Shown: positions 36,542 through 50,516, counted from the first letter of the stretch. The stretch: 64,000 nt of DNA from Aureimonas ureilytica DSM 18598 = NBRC 106430 (GCF_000382705.1 NZ_ARQE01000001.1:539551-603550); one strand, 5' to 3'. Numbers and translations: made by a program. Notes: a model not told the origin generated them from the letters alone.

Positions 36542-36666
36542 ACCTTCATTCCGGCGCGGCGGTGCTTTGTTCCCCTCCGTCGCCATTTTTTTGACCCGTT
36601 TCAGGTGTCGCGCTCGGCTCTCTTTGCGAGGCGCCTCGAACCAGACGTGAAGAGAAGCGCTCGTCC

Positions 36667-38756
<2,090 letters not shown>

Positions 38757-38815
38757 AGTCGCGACGGTTCTTTGACTGATATCGGCTAGCGCCGGATAGG
38801 AGACGCACCAGACCC

Positions 38816-39709
38816 ATGGCTTCGCTCAAGGATCTGAGAAACCGCATCGCCTCGGTCAAGGCGACGCAGAAGATCACCAAGGCCATGCAGATGGTCGCGG
38901 CGGCCAAGCTCCGTCGCGCCCAGGAAGCGGCCGAGGCGGCGCGTCCCTATTCCGAACGCATCGCGTCGGTGATGCGCAACATCGCCGGTGCCATGGAAGG
39001 GGGCGATGTCGCATCGCCCCTCATGGCCGGAACGGGCAAGGACGACACGCATCTGCTCGTCGTCTTCACGAGCGATCGCGGCCTGTGCGGCGGTTTCAAC
39101 GCCCAGATCGTGCGCCTCGTGCGCGAGCATGTCCGTCGCCTCGAAGCGGCCGGCAAGGTGGTGAAGATCATCTCGGTCGGCAAGAAGGGCACGGACATCA
39201 TGCGCCGCGACTTCGGCTCGAAGATCGTGGCCCGGCTCGACCACAGCGGTCATCGCACGGCGAATTTCGCCGAGGCGGAAGCCGTGGCCGACATGGTCAT
39301 GGACCTGTTCGCCAAGGGCGAATTCGATGTCGCGACGATCTTCTTCTCGGCCTTCGAGAACGTCATTACGCAGCGCCCGACCGCCCAGCGCATCATTCCC
39401 GCCGATGTCGGCGTGACGGATGGCGAATCGGCGGCCCCGGTGGCCGAGGGCGGCGCGCTCTACGAATACGAGCCGGAGCCCGAGGCGATCCTCGAGGATC
39501 TGATCCCGCGCAACATCAAGGTTCAGGTGTTCCGGGCGCTTCTCGAAAACGCCGCGTCCGAACAGGGCGCGCGCATGAGCGCCATGGACAACGCCACGCG
39601 CAACGCCGGCGACATGATCAACAAGCTGTCGATCTCCTACAACCGCCAGCGCCAGGCGCAGATCACGACGGAACTGATCGAGATCATCGCGGGCGCCGAA
39701 GCGCTCTAA
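38816..39709 (+). CDS. atpG: ATP synthase F1 subunit gamma
   Basis: Central rotor shaft. 297 residues. N-terminal [33 protein letters not shown] and the C-terminal [26 protein letters not shown] helices are diagnostic. ATG at 38816 follows AGGAGACG. Sixty bases separate it from atpA. Confidence 0.98.
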   Translation: MASLKDLRNRIASVKATQKITKAMQMVAAAKLRRAQEAAEAARPYSERIASVMRNIAGAMEGGDVASPLMAGTGKDDTHLLVVFTSDRGLCGGFNAQIVRLVREHVRRLEAAGKVVKIISVGKKGTDIMRRDFGSKIVARLDHSGHRTANFAEAEAVADMVMDLFAKGEFDVATIFFSAFENVITQRPTAQRIIPADVGVTDGESAAPVAEGGALYEYEPEPEAILEDLIPRNIKVQVFRALLENAASEQGARMSAMDNATRNAGDMINKLSISYNRQRQAQITTELIEIIAGAEAL

Positions 39710-39717
39710 TCCTTTGC

Positions 39718-39743
39718 GGCCGGTACCGGATGCGGTATCGGCC
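39718..39743 (+). other. Intercistronic hairpin between atpG and atpD
   Basis: GGCCGGTACCG and CGGTATCGGCC form an 11-bp stem (one wobble pair) with a GATG loop in the 107-base spacer. It lacks a T-run. It may tune the stability or ratio of the atp mRNAs. Confidence 0.45.
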
Positions 39744-39777
39744 AGTCTATCAGACGACGGACGCGGGAGGCTGGTAG

Positions 39778-41268
<1,491 letters not shown>

Positions 41269-41274
41269 GCAACG

Positions 41275-41292
41275 CGCCGGCGCAAGCCGGCG
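41275..41292 (+). other. Intercistronic hairpin between atpD and atpC
   Basis: CGCCGGC and GCCGGCG pair around a GCAA tetraloop, seven bases after the atpD stop, with no T-run. The 144-base spacer up to atpC holds nothing else clear. Confidence 0.45.
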
Positions 41293-41412
41293 TCCCGGCG
41301 GTAGGAGGTGGCGGGCGGTGTCCGCCATCGGCTCACAGACGAAAAGGCGGCACGGCATCTGGCTGCGCCGCCCGGCCGCTCCCCCGGCGGGAGCGCGGAA
41401 GGCAGGACCATC

Positions 41413-41814
41413 GTGGCAAGCGGCTTCAAGTTCGAACTGGTGTCCCCCGAGCGTCTGCTCCTGTCGGAGCAGGTGACATCCGTGCTGGCGCCGGGCTCCG
41501 AGGGCTATTTCACCGTCATGGCCGGACATGCGCCGCTGATGGCGACGCTGAAGCCCGGCATGGTCGAGGCGCAGCTCGCCTCCGGCGGCACCAAGCGCAT
41601 CTACGTGCAGGGCGGCTTTGCCGACATCAACGCCGAGAGCTTCACGCTTCTCGCCGAGCACGCGACTCCCGCCGAGGAGATGAAGAGCGACGAGCTTGAC
41701 CGGCAGATTGCCGAGCTCGAGACGACGCTCGCCAATGCCGGCGCGGACGACGAGGTTCGCTCCCGCAGCGAACAGCGCCTCGCGGACCTGCGCAACGCGC
41801 GCGGCTCGCTCTAA
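41413..41814 (+). CDS. atpC: ATP synthase F1 subunit epsilon
   Basis: Rotor subunit and inhibitor of ATP hydrolysis. 133 residues. VASGFKFELVSPERLLLSEQVTSVLAPGSEGYFTVMAGHAPL is the beta-sandwich and the helical tail ends the protein. GTG at 41413 follows AGGCAGGA; the frame is open further up to 41308 without family similarity. Confidence 0.96.
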   Translation: MASGFKFELVSPERLLLSEQVTSVLAPGSEGYFTVMAGHAPLMATLKPGMVEAQLASGGTKRIYVQGGFADINAESFTLLAEHATPAEEMKSDELDRQIAELETTLANAGADDEVRSRSEQRLADLRNARGSL

Positions 41815-41837
41815 GCGCGTTCCAGACGACGAATTCC

Positions 41838-41866
41838 AAGCCCGGCCGCGAGGTCGGGCTTTTTGC
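41838..41866 (+). terminator. Terminator of the atp operon
   Basis: AAGCCCGGCC and GGTCGGGCTT pair with one mismatch and are followed by TTTTT, 23 bases after the atpC stop. Confidence 0.8.
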
Positions 41867-41887
41867 GTTTGGGAGCGCAGGGAGGAG

Positions 41888-42180
41888 GGGGACGCTGCCA
41901 CGCTGGCAACAGCAGTTCGACACGATGCGCAAGCTGGAGGATGGCGGCGCGTGGCTAGGGCGAGGGATGGGAGCGCAAGACTATGTACCGTGATCCTCCA
42001 TCCGCCGAACTGATCGCCCGCGCCGCATTCGTGCTAACGCATATCGGCAACGCGACAGGTAGGTCAGCCGTTCTCACCCGCGAGTGTGGATCGGAGTTTT
42101 CAAGCCCGCCGCTTAGGCAGGCCAGCGCGACGCGAGTGAACGCCGATGACGAAGGCGCGTCCCGGAGCGGAATGCGATAA
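41888..42180 (+). other. Possible gene remnant in 530-bp gap
   Basis: The gap 41815-42342 holds no complete recognised gene. Two short reading frames overlap around 41983-41996; the first reads WQQQFDTMRKLEDGG and stops at 41994, the second begins MYRDPPSAELIARAAFVLTHIGNATG and runs to 42180. Their sequence looks protein-like but third-position GC is lower than in neighbouring genes. A decayed or foreign gene is possible; so is chance. Confidence 0.25.
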
Positions 42181-42342
42181 GGTGAAGAGAGACTTGGCGA
42201 GGCGGCAACGTCTCAGACCGCTCTCACTCGATGGCTGTCGAGCCGCCCGGATAATCGCGTGCCAGACGCAGCCAGCGGGCGGCGTCCGGTGAGATCATCG
42301 CTTTCAGCTAAAACGCGTCCTGAACCCGCCCTCAGCGAGCCG

Positions 42343-42885
42343 TCAGCCCTCGCGCTCCAGATGCCGGAACTCGGCGATGACCTGCTCGTAGACGCCGCGC
42401 TTGAACGGCACGACGAGGTCCAGCGCCTCGTCCATCGTCTTCCAGCCCCACTGGTCGAACTCGGCGGTGTGTCCACCCGGCGGCGGGTCGATCTGGACCT
42501 CGGAGTCCTCGCCGAGGAAGCGAAAGGCGAACCACATCTGCTTCTGGCCCCGGAACTTGCCCTTGAGCGCGATGCCGACGAGTTCGGGCGGAAGTTCATA
42601 GGTCACCCAGTCGCGCGTCTGCGCCGCGAGCGCGACGGTACGGATGCCGGTTTCCTCGTAAAGCTCGCGCTCGGCGGCAAGCCTCGGGTTTTCGCCCTCG
42701 TCGATCCCGCCCTGCGGCATCTGCCAGAGCTTGGCGGCGCCATCCATCTCGCCCTGCGGCTCGGGAATGCGGCGGCCGAGGAAGATCTTGTTCTCGCGGT
42801 TCAACACCATGACCCCGACGCAGGGGCGATAGGGCAGGCTCTGGGGATCGACGGGCAAGGGGCGGCTCCACGAATCAAACGTCAC
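42343..42885 (-). CDS. rppH: RNA pyrophosphohydrolase RppH
   Basis: Nudix enzyme that removes pyrophosphate from mRNA 5' ends to start decay. 180 residues. [23 protein letters not shown] begins the family core; the Nudix box is [23 protein letters not shown]. The C-terminal [32 protein letters not shown] is typical. GTG at 42885 is the likely start; no good ribosome site is visible. It lies 119 bases downstream of the deacetylase gene. Confidence 0.94.
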   Translation of the reverse strand: MTFDSWSRPLPVDPQSLPYRPCVGVMVLNRENKIFLGRRIPEPQGEMDGAAKLWQMPQGGIDEGENPRLAAERELYEETGIRTVALAAQTRDWVTYELPPELVGIALKGKFRGQKQMWFAFRFLGEDSEVQIDPPPGGHTAEFDQWGWKTMDEALDLVVPFKRGVYEQVIAEFRHLEREG

Positions 42886-43004
42886 GCAACCTAACGCAGC
42901 GTCGCGACAGAAGGGAGACGGAGGGGCCGCTCGCGGGTGACGAAAGCACCGGGCCCGCCACCGGCCGGATCGAAGGACGCGGACGACGCCCCGCCGGGCC
43001 GAGG

Positions 43005-44183
43005 TCAGCTGCGCGCTTCCGGGTCGAAGGCGAGCGAGGAGATCGGGACGATCTCGATGCCGCGCGAGGCGGCTTCCTGCGCCCATTGCGCGATTTCGAG
43101 AACCGAGCCCTCGAAGGCGCTGGCGACGCCGATCGCCGTGCCCTTGGCGCGGGCGATCCGCTCCAGCGTGTCGAGCTGACGCCGGACGGCCTCCGGGCTG
43201 CGGTCGTCGTCGAGCACGAGATCGGACGACGCGAAGGGCGTGCTGCCGGCGAGCGCCACGTCGCGGCTGCGCGAGCGCGGCGAGGTGCCGTCGTCGAGAT
43301 AGAGAAGGCCGCGACGCGACAATTCGCCAAGGAAGGGTTCGAGCGCGGCGGGCTCGGCGTTGAAGCGCGCGCCCATGTAATTCATGACGCCGACATAGTT
43401 GGTCAGCCGGCCCATCGCCCAATGGAGCGCGTCGAACTGTCCGGCCTCGGCGTCGGCGACGGTCTGCGTGTGCTCGCCGGGGGACACCTGAGGGAAGCCG
43501 AAAGGCTCCATCGGCGCCTGGAGCAGGAGTTCGTGGCCGTTGCGGCGCGCCGCCTGCATCCAGCGGTCGAGGCTGTTGCCGGCCGCCGCGAAGCCGAGCG
43601 TGACGCCGGGCGGCAGAAGCTCCACCGCCTTCTGCGTGCCGGTCTGGCTGATGCCGAGACCGCCGACGACGATCGCGACGCGCGTGCCGCCGGTCTGCGC
43701 CGGAGCGCCGGCATAGACGTCGAGCGGGCGTCGTCCGTCGGCTGCGCGTTTGGGGAGCGGGCCATAGGCGCCGGGCTCCACCAGCGCGTCGTCGGGGCGA
43801 TAGGCGAAGGCGGCGGGCTGGCGCAGCGAGCCTGGTTCGAGGACGCGCACGGAGCCCGTCTGCAAGCCGTCGAGTTCGCTGCCCTGGCGCGTCACGCCGT
43901 CGCCATCGGTAATCGTGACCCCGCCGCTTTCGCTGGGGCGCAGGATCATCGGGCCGGCTGCCGGGGCCGCTTTCGCGGCGGGGGCGGCGACGGAGGCCAC
44001 CTGGACCGGCGCGGGCGCGGGCGGGCGGAAATCGGGCTGGAGCAGGACGGTGGCCGTGGAGGCCGCGAGCAAACCGGCGCCGAGCACGCCATAGCGCAGG
44101 CGCACCCAGAGGCGACGCCCGTCCGAGGCCGCTCCGCTTTCCGACAGTTCCAGACCCAGTGGCCGATACAGCTCTTCCCGCAT
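43005..44183 (-). CDS. Divergent polysaccharide deacetylase family protein
   Basis: 392 residues. One transmembrane segment ([18 protein letters not shown], about 31-48) precedes a Pro/Ala-rich linker and a periplasmic domain of the divergent polysaccharide deacetylase family (YibQ-like): [31 protein letters not shown], then [10 protein letters not shown] and LYLDDGTSP. In this order it usually lies between ctpA and rppH, as here. Substrate unproven. Confidence 0.88.
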   Translation of the reverse strand: MREELYRPLGLELSESGAASDGRRLWVRLRYGVLGAGLLAASTATVLLQPDFRPPAPAPVQVASVAAPAAKAAPAAGPMILRPSESGGVTITDGDGVTRQGSELDGLQTGSVRVLEPGSLRQPAAFAYRPDDALVEPGAYGPLPKRAADGRRPLDVYAGAPAQTGGTRVAIVVGGLGISQTGTQKAVELLPPGVTLGFAAAGNSLDRWMQAARRNGHELLLQAPMEPFGFPQVSPGEHTQTVADAEAGQFDALHWAMGRLTNYVGVMNYMGARFNAEPAALEPFLGELSRRGLLYLDDGTSPRSRSRDVALAGSTPFASSDLVLDDDRSPEAVRRQLDTLERIARAKGTAIGVASAFEGSVLEIAQWAQEAASRGIEIVPISSLAFDPEARS

Positions 44184-44389
44184 GCCCTATCTCTAGGCCG
44201 CAACGCTGGATCGAGGCTTTCAGCGCGCGATGCCTGACCCAGACGTTCGCCGCGTCGGGACGTCGGGTCTTTCCACCGCCGCAGCGGTGTCGAGCCTCGC
44301 AGATGCGTTCGGCTCGATTGCGTTCGGTGCGTCGACCGGGACGCAGCCCCTCTGATGTCTCCGTCTATGATGCGGTCAAAGCCTGCAAC

Positions 44390-44424
44390 GAAAAAGGCCC
44401 CGGCGTTTCCGCCGAGGCCTTTCC
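44390..44424 (-). terminator. Terminator of ctpA
   Basis: On the minus strand AAAGGCCTCGGCGG and CCGCCGGGGCCTTT-type arms pair (CGGCG/CGCCG core with AAAGGCC/GGCCTTT outside) and are followed by TTTTTCG, 22 bases after the ctpA stop. Confidence 0.8.
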
Positions 44425-44445
44425 CATGTTCGCGTCGCGCGACGA

Positions 44446-45816
44446 TCAGTTCGCGACGGCCGCCGCGTTCTGCTTCGGCACGGCGGCCGAGTCCTGCTTG
44501 GGGGGGAAGGCGGCGTCCGTCTTCGTGCCGCGCAGGAGTTCCAGCGCGGTCTGGAGCTGGATGTCGTCCTTGGTCTCGGGCGGCACGTAGTCGAGCGAGC
44601 CCGAGCCCTCCTTGTCCTCTTCCGCGCCCTGGATATGGCCGCGCAGCGAGGATTCGCCCATCTTCAGGTCTTCGTCCGCGCCAAGGCCCATCTGTGCCTT
44701 GATCTCTTCGGGCAGCGGCTGTTCCACCACGATGTCGGGGCGGATGCCGCGACCCTGGATCGAGGAGCCCGACGGCGTGTAGTAGAGCGCCGTGGTGAGG
44801 CGCAGCGCGCCGTTGGCGCCGAGCGGGATGATGGTCTGCACCGAGCCCTTGCCGAAGGACCGCGTGCCGAGCACCGTGGCGCGGCGCTGGTCCTGCAGGG
44901 CGCCCGCGACGATCTCGGAAGCCGAGGCCGAACCGCCGTTGACGAGCACGATCACCGGCTTGCCGCCGACATCGTCGCCCGGACGGGCGTTGTAGCGGCG
45001 CGTTTCCTCGGCGTTGCGGCCGCGCGTCGAGACGATCTCGCCGCTGTTGAGGAAGGCGTCGGACACGCTGACGGCTTCGTCGAGAAGGCCGCCCGGATTG
45101 CGGCGGAGATCCAGGACGTAGCCCTTCAGCGTGTCGCCCGGGACCTTGGCCTTGATGTCCTTGATCGCGTCTTCGAGGCCGGTCGTGGTCTGCTCGTTGA
45201 AGCGCAGCAGCTTGATGTAGCCGACATCGTTCTCGACCGTGTGGCGCACGGAGGGAACCTTGATCTCGGCGCGCTCGAGCGTCAGGCGGACCGGCTGGGT
45301 CGCGCCCTCGCGAACGATGGTGAGTTCGACCTTGGTGCCGATCTCGCCCTTCATCTTCTCGACGGCCTGGGCGAGGTTGAGCCCGCGCACCTGCTCGCCG
45401 TTGATCTCGGCGATCAGATCGCCCGCGAGCACGCCCGCCTTGTCGGCCGGGGTGCCCTCGAAGGGCGAGATCACCTTGACGAGCTCGTTCTCCATCGTGA
45501 CCTCGATGCCGAGGCCGCCGAACTCGCCGCGCGTTTCCGTGCGCATGTCCGCCGCTTCCTTGGCGTTCATGTAGCTGGAATGCGGGTCGAGCGAGGTGAG
45601 CATGCCGTTGATGGCCGTCTCGATCAGCTTCTGATCGTCGGGCACGTCGACATATTGCGAGCGGACGCGCTCGAACACGTCGCCGAAAATGGCCAGCTGG
45701 CGATAGGTGTCCGATCCCGCCGCGTTGGCGACGCCGCTGTGCGGGCCGACGAAGGCGGTCATGGCGGTGGCACCCAGAAGCGCTCCCGCGAAGAGAATGG
45801 AGAGCTTACGTATCAT
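44446..45816 (-). CDS. ctpA: C-terminal processing peptidase CtpA (S41)
   Basis: Periplasmic serine protease that trims or degrades envelope proteins. 456 residues. A signal anchor (MIRKLSILFAGALLGATAM) is followed by a PDZ domain (GIEVTMENELVKVISPFEGTPADKAGVLAGDLI) and the S41 core with catalytic Ser in GGSASASEI and Lys in GTRSFGKGSVQ. ATG at 45816 with AAGGACGAGG upstream overlaps the end of the EnvC-like gene by 11 bases, so they are likely coupled. Confidence 0.94.
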   Translation of the reverse strand: MIRKLSILFAGALLGATAMTAFVGPHSGVANAAGSDTYRQLAIFGDVFERVRSQYVDVPDDQKLIETAINGMLTSLDPHSSYMNAKEAADMRTETRGEFGGLGIEVTMENELVKVISPFEGTPADKAGVLAGDLIAEINGEQVRGLNLAQAVEKMKGEIGTKVELTIVREGATQPVRLTLERAEIKVPSVRHTVENDVGYIKLLRFNEQTTTGLEDAIKDIKAKVPGDTLKGYVLDLRRNPGGLLDEAVSVSDAFLNSGEIVSTRGRNAEETRRYNARPGDDVGGKPVIVLVNGGSASASEIVAGALQDQRRATVLGTRSFGKGSVQTIIPLGANGALRLTTALYYTPSGSSIQGRGIRPDIVVEQPLPEEIKAQMGLGADEDLKMGESSLRGHIQGAEEDKEGSGSLDYVPPETKDDIQLQTALELLRGTKTDAAFPPKQDSAAVPKQNAAAVAN

Positions 45817-47395
45817 TCCTCGTCCTTCCAGATGATCCATCCGTCCACCAGGGATTCGGATCGACCGGTTTCCCGTCCTTGCGAAATTCCACGTAGAGCG
45901 AGGGTTCGGCACTCGACATGTCCGTTTTCGCGGCGCTCGCCACCCGCGTCGCGCCCATCACGGCCAGCGGCTCACCCGCTAGCACGGACTGCCCGACGCT
46001 GACGTCGATACGGCCCATGCCGGCCAGGACGATATGATAGCCGTCGCCCGCGTCGAGGATCAAGAGCTGCCCGTAGGAGCGGAAGGGAGCCGAGTACAGA
46101 ACCGTCGCATCGGCGGGCGAGGTCACGACATCGCCGGCCCGCGCCGCGAAGGTCATGCCCGACGCCTGACGTCCCGTTCCATCGTTCTGCCCAAACCGTC
46201 CCGTTTCCCGTCCCGCGACCGGTCTGACGACGCTCCCTTTCATTGTCGAAAATGCGGCGGAAGGACCGAGGCGCGTCATTTCGCGCCGGAGCGCGGCGAT
46301 GTCGTAGCTTTTCCCGGGGCCGGGAGGGGTGCCAGGGGCCACCGTCTCGCCGGGCGAGGCCGGCGCCGCTCCTTCGCTCGGGGTCGCACCCGAGGTCCCT
46401 TGCGCGGCGCGCGCCCGGGCGTCCTCGGCGGCGCGGCGGGCGAGTTCGGCGGCGGCGAGGCGCTCGCGCGCTTCGGTCTCGCGGGCGCGCTCGGCTTGCG
46501 CTTCCAGCGAGCCGATGAGGTCCTGAAGCGTCGCCGCCTTGGCGCCGAGCTCGGCGGCGCGGCGGGTTTCCTCGCCGATCCGGCCGCGCCCCTGCGCTTC
46601 CAGCCGCTGCTTTTCGTCCATGAGGCGCGACAGGCGGGCTTCTTCCTCGCGCGTCTTCGTGAGGGCGTCGGCAAAGCGCGCCTTTTCGCTGCCGAGCTGC
46701 GTGCGCACCGCCGCCAGCCGCTCCAGATCGCCGCGCAGGGCGTCCGTCTCTGCGCGGATCTCGGGCACGACGGCACCGAGCAGGATGGCGCTGCGCACCG
46801 AGCCGAGCGCGTCGTCGGGCCGCACCAGAAGCGCCGGCGGCGGCTTGCGGCCCATGCGCTGGAGCGCGGCGAGAACTTCTGCGAGGACGCCGCGCCGCTG
46901 GCGCAGCGAAATCTTGATCTGCGCTTCCTCCTGGCCGAGGGCGCCGATCCGGTCCTCGCTCCTCGTGACTTCGCCCGACAGGCGCTTCTGCTCGCTCGCG
47001 GCCTCGATCAGGGCCGTGCGGATGCGCTCGCGATCGGCGCGAAGCGCGGCGACTTCGCCGTCGATGCGCGCGACGGTCTCCTTGGACAGGGTGATTTCCT
47101 CGCCGATGCGGCGAAGGTCGGCTTCCGTGCGGGCGCGCTCGGCGGCGAGCGCCTCGGCGCGCGAGCGGTGCGGGCCGATGTCCTGCGTGGCGGACACCTC
47201 GCCGTCCATGCCGCGCGACAGGAGAATGGAACCGATGGGGGCCGGGTCGAGGACGGGGGTGGGGTCGAGATCGGCGTCGCTGCGCGCGAAGGCCGGCAGG
47301 GCGGCGGAAAGCGACAGCGCGGCAAGGGCGAGCCAAACCCGCGCGCGGCCGCGCCGCGCCGGTTCCCCCCATTCCCTTTGGCCCTGGCGCTGCAA
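45806..47395 (-). CDS. EnvC-like murein hydrolase activator with degenerate LytM domain
   Basis: About 529 residues. A signal peptide (VWLALAALSLSAALPAFA) leads to long coiled coils (about 75-310, Ala/Glu/Arg rich) and a C-terminal LytM/M23 fold (YGQLLILDAGDGYHIVLAGMGRIDVSVGQ). The zinc-binding histidines of active M23 enzymes are missing: AH becomes AG and the final HxH becomes YVEF. That is what EnvC-type activators of amidases show. The start appears to be TTG at 47395; no ATG is available. Confidence 0.88.
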   Translation of the reverse strand: MQRQGQREWGEPARRGRARVWLALAALSLSAALPAFARSDADLDPTPVLDPAPIGSILLSRGMDGEVSATQDIGPHRSRAEALAAERARTEADLRRIGEEITLSKETVARIDGEVAALRADRERIRTALIEAASEQKRLSGEVTRSEDRIGALGQEEAQIKISLRQRRGVLAEVLAALQRMGRKPPPALLVRPDDALGSVRSAILLGAVVPEIRAETDALRGDLERLAAVRTQLGSEKARFADALTKTREEEARLSRLMDEKQRLEAQGRGRIGEETRRAAELGAKAATLQDLIGSLEAQAERARETEARERLAAAELARRAAEDARARAAQGTSGATPSEGAAPASPGETVAPGTPPGPGKSYDIAALRREMTRLGPSAAFSTMKGSVVRPVAGRETGRFGQNDGTGRQASGMTFAARAGDVVTSPADATVLYSAPFRSYGQLLILDAGDGYHIVLAGMGRIDVSVGQSVLAGEPLAVMGATRVASAAKTDMSSAEPSLYVEFRKDGKPVDPNPWWTDGSSGRTRNDT

Positions 47396-47565
47396 CGCGG
47401 CTCGTCCTTCGGCTTTTTCCGTATCCGATCCCGCGAAGCTAGGCGGGGATGCTTAACATTCCATCAACCATGCGGGCGAACCCCGCGGGCATCGGCGCGC
47501 GCGCCGCGCCATCCGCGAAGCGGGTGAGGCGATCCTTTCAGGGAACGCGGGCGGGCGATAGGGCG

Positions 47566-48048
47566 TCAGCTGCGATGATAGGGATGGCCGGCGAGAATCG
47601 TCGCCGCGCGATACAGCTGTTCGGCCAGAAGGATGCGCACGATCTGGTGCGGAAAGGTCAGCCGCCCGAAGGCGAGGACGCGCAGCGCGCCGCGGCGCAT
47701 CTCGTCGGACAGGCCGTCCGGCCCGCCGATCACGAGGGCGAGGTCGCGCAGGCCCTCGTCGCGCAAGGTGCCGAGATCGGCCGCGAATTCCTCCGAGGAG
47801 GGCGTCTTGCCGGTCTCGTCGAGAACGATCACGCGGCAGCCCTCGGGCAGGGCGGCGGTGAGCCGCGCCGCCTCGTCCCGCTTGCGCTCGGCAACGGTCG
47901 AGAAACGGGATTCGGGCAGTTCCACGACGCCCGCGAAGTCGAGCCCCAGCGGCGGCCCGGCCTTGCGCAGGCGGTCGAGATAGCGCGCGGCCAGATCCTG
48001 TTCCGGCCCCGCCTTCATCCGCCCGATGGCGGCGAGCGTCAGTCGCAT
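47566..48048 (-). CDS. rlmH: 23S rRNA pseudouridine-1915 N3-methyltransferase RlmH
   Basis: SPOUT methyltransferase that acts on helix 69 of 70S ribosomes. 160 residues. Family start MRLTLAAIGRMKAGPEQDLAARYLDR and the trefoil-knot motif LVIGGPDGLSDEMR...FPHQIVRILLAEQLYRA are clear. It lies downstream of rsfS, a common pairing. Confidence 0.96.
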   Translation of the reverse strand: MRLTLAAIGRMKAGPEQDLAARYLDRLRKAGPPLGLDFAGVVELPESRFSTVAERKRDEAARLTAALPEGCRVIVLDETGKTPSSEEFAADLGTLRDEGLRDLALVIGGPDGLSDEMRRGALRVLAFGRLTFPHQIVRILLAEQLYRAATILAGHPYHRS

Positions 48049-48124
48049 GGCGAAGCGGCCGGACGAGGCCGCCCGGCCATCGCGGCCGGACGAGGCCGCC
48101 CAGCCATCGACGAAGACACGCGGC

Positions 48125-48538
48125 TCAATGGAGCTTGGCGTCGCCGCCTTCGCTCACGCTCCACATCTTCTCGATATTGTAGAAGGAGCGCACTTCCGGG
48201 CGGAAGATGTGGACGATGATGTCGCCCGTATCGATCAGCACCCAGTCGCCGTTTTCCAGCCCTTCGACCTTGGCCTGGCCGAAGCCGCCTTCCTTCAGGT
48301 CGCGCAGGAGATGGTCGGCGACGGCCGAGACGTGGCGGTGCGAGCGGCCGGACGCGATCACCATGTGATCGGCGAGCGCCGAGCGGCCCATCAGGTTGAT
48401 CGCGACCACGTCTTCGGCCTTGGAATCGTCAAGGCTCGCGGTCACGACGTCGATGACGGACCGGGCCGTAGACGTGTCGGCGGCGGTGACGTCGGAAGGG
48501 GCGGCGAGGCCGTCCTTCAGTTCAGCGGCAGAAGTCAG
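48125..48538 (-). CDS. rsfS: Ribosomal silencing factor RsfS, probable CTG start
   Basis: Binds L14 (uL14) and stops subunit joining in poor conditions. The core reads SLDDSKAEDVVAINLMGRSALADHMVIASGRSHRHVSAVADHLL and GDWVLIDTGDIIVHIFRPEVRSFYNIEKMWS. The first usual start codon (GTG, 48445) has no ribosome site and would remove the first helix. An in-frame CTG at 48538 sits seven bases after AAGGAG and just after a TGA stop, adding ARSVIDVVTA as in other RsfS. I annotate 137 residues from CTG. Confidence 0.85.
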   Translation of the reverse strand: MTSAAELKDGLAAPSDVTAADTSTARSVIDVVTASLDDSKAEDVVAINLMGRSALADHMVIASGRSHRHVSAVADHLLRDLKEGGFGQAKVEGLENGDWVLIDTGDIIVHIFRPEVRSFYNIEKMWSVSEGGDAKLH

Positions 48539-48620
48539 CGAAGTTCTCCTTCAAGAGTCGCGATCCGGGGCGATGAGCGCGCCCGTATCCTGGAAAAGGT
48601 GGCAAGGATCGATGTCGCTT

Positions 48621-49259
48621 TCAAGGTGACGCGTTCGCACGCAACATCGTGGACGAAAGCCGCGAGCGCGGCCCATGCAGAAACACCCAGGCGGGCGGGG
48701 GCTGGAAGGCGAGGCGGGCGCCTTCCGCTTCCGACATGCGAAAGCGCGACAGCGAGCGCGCCGCGCTCGCCGAAACGAGCGCCAGCGTCGAGCCCGGACG
48801 ATCCACCACGGCGATCGGCAGGGCGCTCGCGATGGCGCGCCAGTCCTGCCAGCGGTGGAAGCCGGCGAGACTGTCGGCGCCCATCACCCAGACGAAGCGC
48901 GCGCGCGGGCAGCGCCGCGTCACGAGCCGCACCGTGTCGGCGCTGTAGCGAATGTGGTGCGCGGCCTCGAAGGCGGTGACGAGAATGCGCGGGTCTTCCA
49001 CCAGCTCGCGCGACTGCTCCACCCGCTCGGCGAGGGGGCGCAGGTTGCGATGGTCCTTCAACGGATTGCCGGGCGAGACCATCCACCAGATCCGGTCGAG
49101 CTCCAGCCGCCGCAGCGCCGTTTCGGCCACCAGGAGATGGCCCTCGTGCGCCGGGTTGAACGAGCCGCCGAAGAGCCCGACGCGAAGGCCGGGCACCACG
49201 GGCGGAAGGGTCAGGTCGGCCTTGGCGAGGCCCGTGGTCTCGACGCGCAGCGAACTCAC
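48621..49259 (-). CDS. nadD: Nicotinate-nucleotide adenylyltransferase NadD
   Basis: Forms deamido-NAD from nicotinate mononucleotide and ATP. 212 residues. The nucleotidyltransferase motif [16 protein letters not shown] and the late SSTMLRANA signature are present, along with [16 protein letters not shown] at 49259 overlaps the proA stop by four bases (GTGA). The longer frame to 50213 is an off-frame reading through proA. Confidence 0.95.
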   Translation of the reverse strand: MSSLRVETTGLAKADLTLPPVVPGLRVGLFGGSFNPAHEGHLLVAETALRRLELDRIWWMVSPGNPLKDHRNLRPLAERVEQSRELVEDPRILVTAFEAAHHIRYSADTVRLVTRRCPRARFVWVMGADSLAGFHRWQDWRAIASALPIAVVDRPGSTLALVSASAARSLSRFRMSEAEGARLAFQPPPAWVFLHGPRSRLSSTMLRANASP

Positions 49260-50516
49260 GGACGAAGCTGGCCGGCGCCGGACACGCGATAATTGAAGGT
49301 CGTCAGCTGCTCCACGCCGACCGGCCCGCGCGCGTGCATCTTGCCGGTCGCGATGCCGATCTCGCCGCCGAAGCCGAATTCGCCGCCATCGGCGAACTGG
49401 GTCGAGGCGTTGTGGAGAAGGATCGCCGAATCCACCGAGCGGAAGAAGCGCTCCACCGCGCCCGCATCCTCGGTCACGATCGCTTCCGTGTGATGCGAGG
49501 AATAGCGCGCGATATGCGCGATCGCGCCGTCCACGCCGTCCACCAGCGCGACCGAGATGATCGCGTCGAGATATTCGGTGCGGAAATCCTCGTCGGTGGC
49601 GGGCAGGGCCTTCGGATCGAGCCGGCGCACGGCCTCCGTGCCGCGCACCTCGCAGCCGGCCTCGCGCAGCGCGTCGAGGATCGGCACGAGATGCGTCTTT
49701 GCGACCGCCTCGTCCACGAGCAGCGTTTCCGCCGCGCCGCAGATGCCGGTGCGCCGCATCTTGGCGTTGACGGCGATGCCGCGCGCCATGTCGAGATCGG
49801 CCGCGCGGTCGATATAGAGATGGCAGAGCCCTTCGAGATGGGCGAAGACCGGCACCCGCGCTTCCGTCTGCACGCGCTCCACGAGGGAGCGCCCGCCGCG
49901 CGGCACGATCACGTCGATCGCGCCGTCGAGGCCCTTCAGCATCTCGCCGACCGCCGCGCGGTCGGTCGTGGGAACGAGCTGGATCGCGTCGGCGGGGAGA
50001 CCCGCTTCGGTGAGTCCCGCCTGCAGCGCGCGATGGATCGCCGCCGAGGAGGCCGCCGAATCCGAGCCGCCGCGCAGGATCACGGCATTGCCGGCCTTGA
50101 GGCAGAGCGCGCCGGCATCGGCCGTCACGTTGGGACGGCTTTCGTAGATGACGCCGATCGTGCCGATGGGCGTGCGCACGCGGCGGATCACGAGACCGTT
50201 CGGCCGCGTCCATTCCGAGGCGAGCGAGCCGACCGGATCGGGCAGGGCGGCGATCTCGCGAAGGCTCCCCGCGATGGCTCTAATGCGCCCGGCGTCGAGC
50301 CGCAGCCGGTCGCGGAACGAGGCGGCCATGCCGGCGTCCTCGGCGCGGGCGAGATCGGTCGCGTTTGCCTCGACGATGGCGGGCGCGGCGCGCGTCACGG
50401 CCTCGGCCATCGCCAGAAGCGCTGCGGTCTTCTGCTCGGACGGGGCAAGGGCCAGAACCCGCGCGGCCTTCGTGGCGCGCGCGCCCATGTCCTGCATCAG
50501 CGCGGGAATGTCGGTC

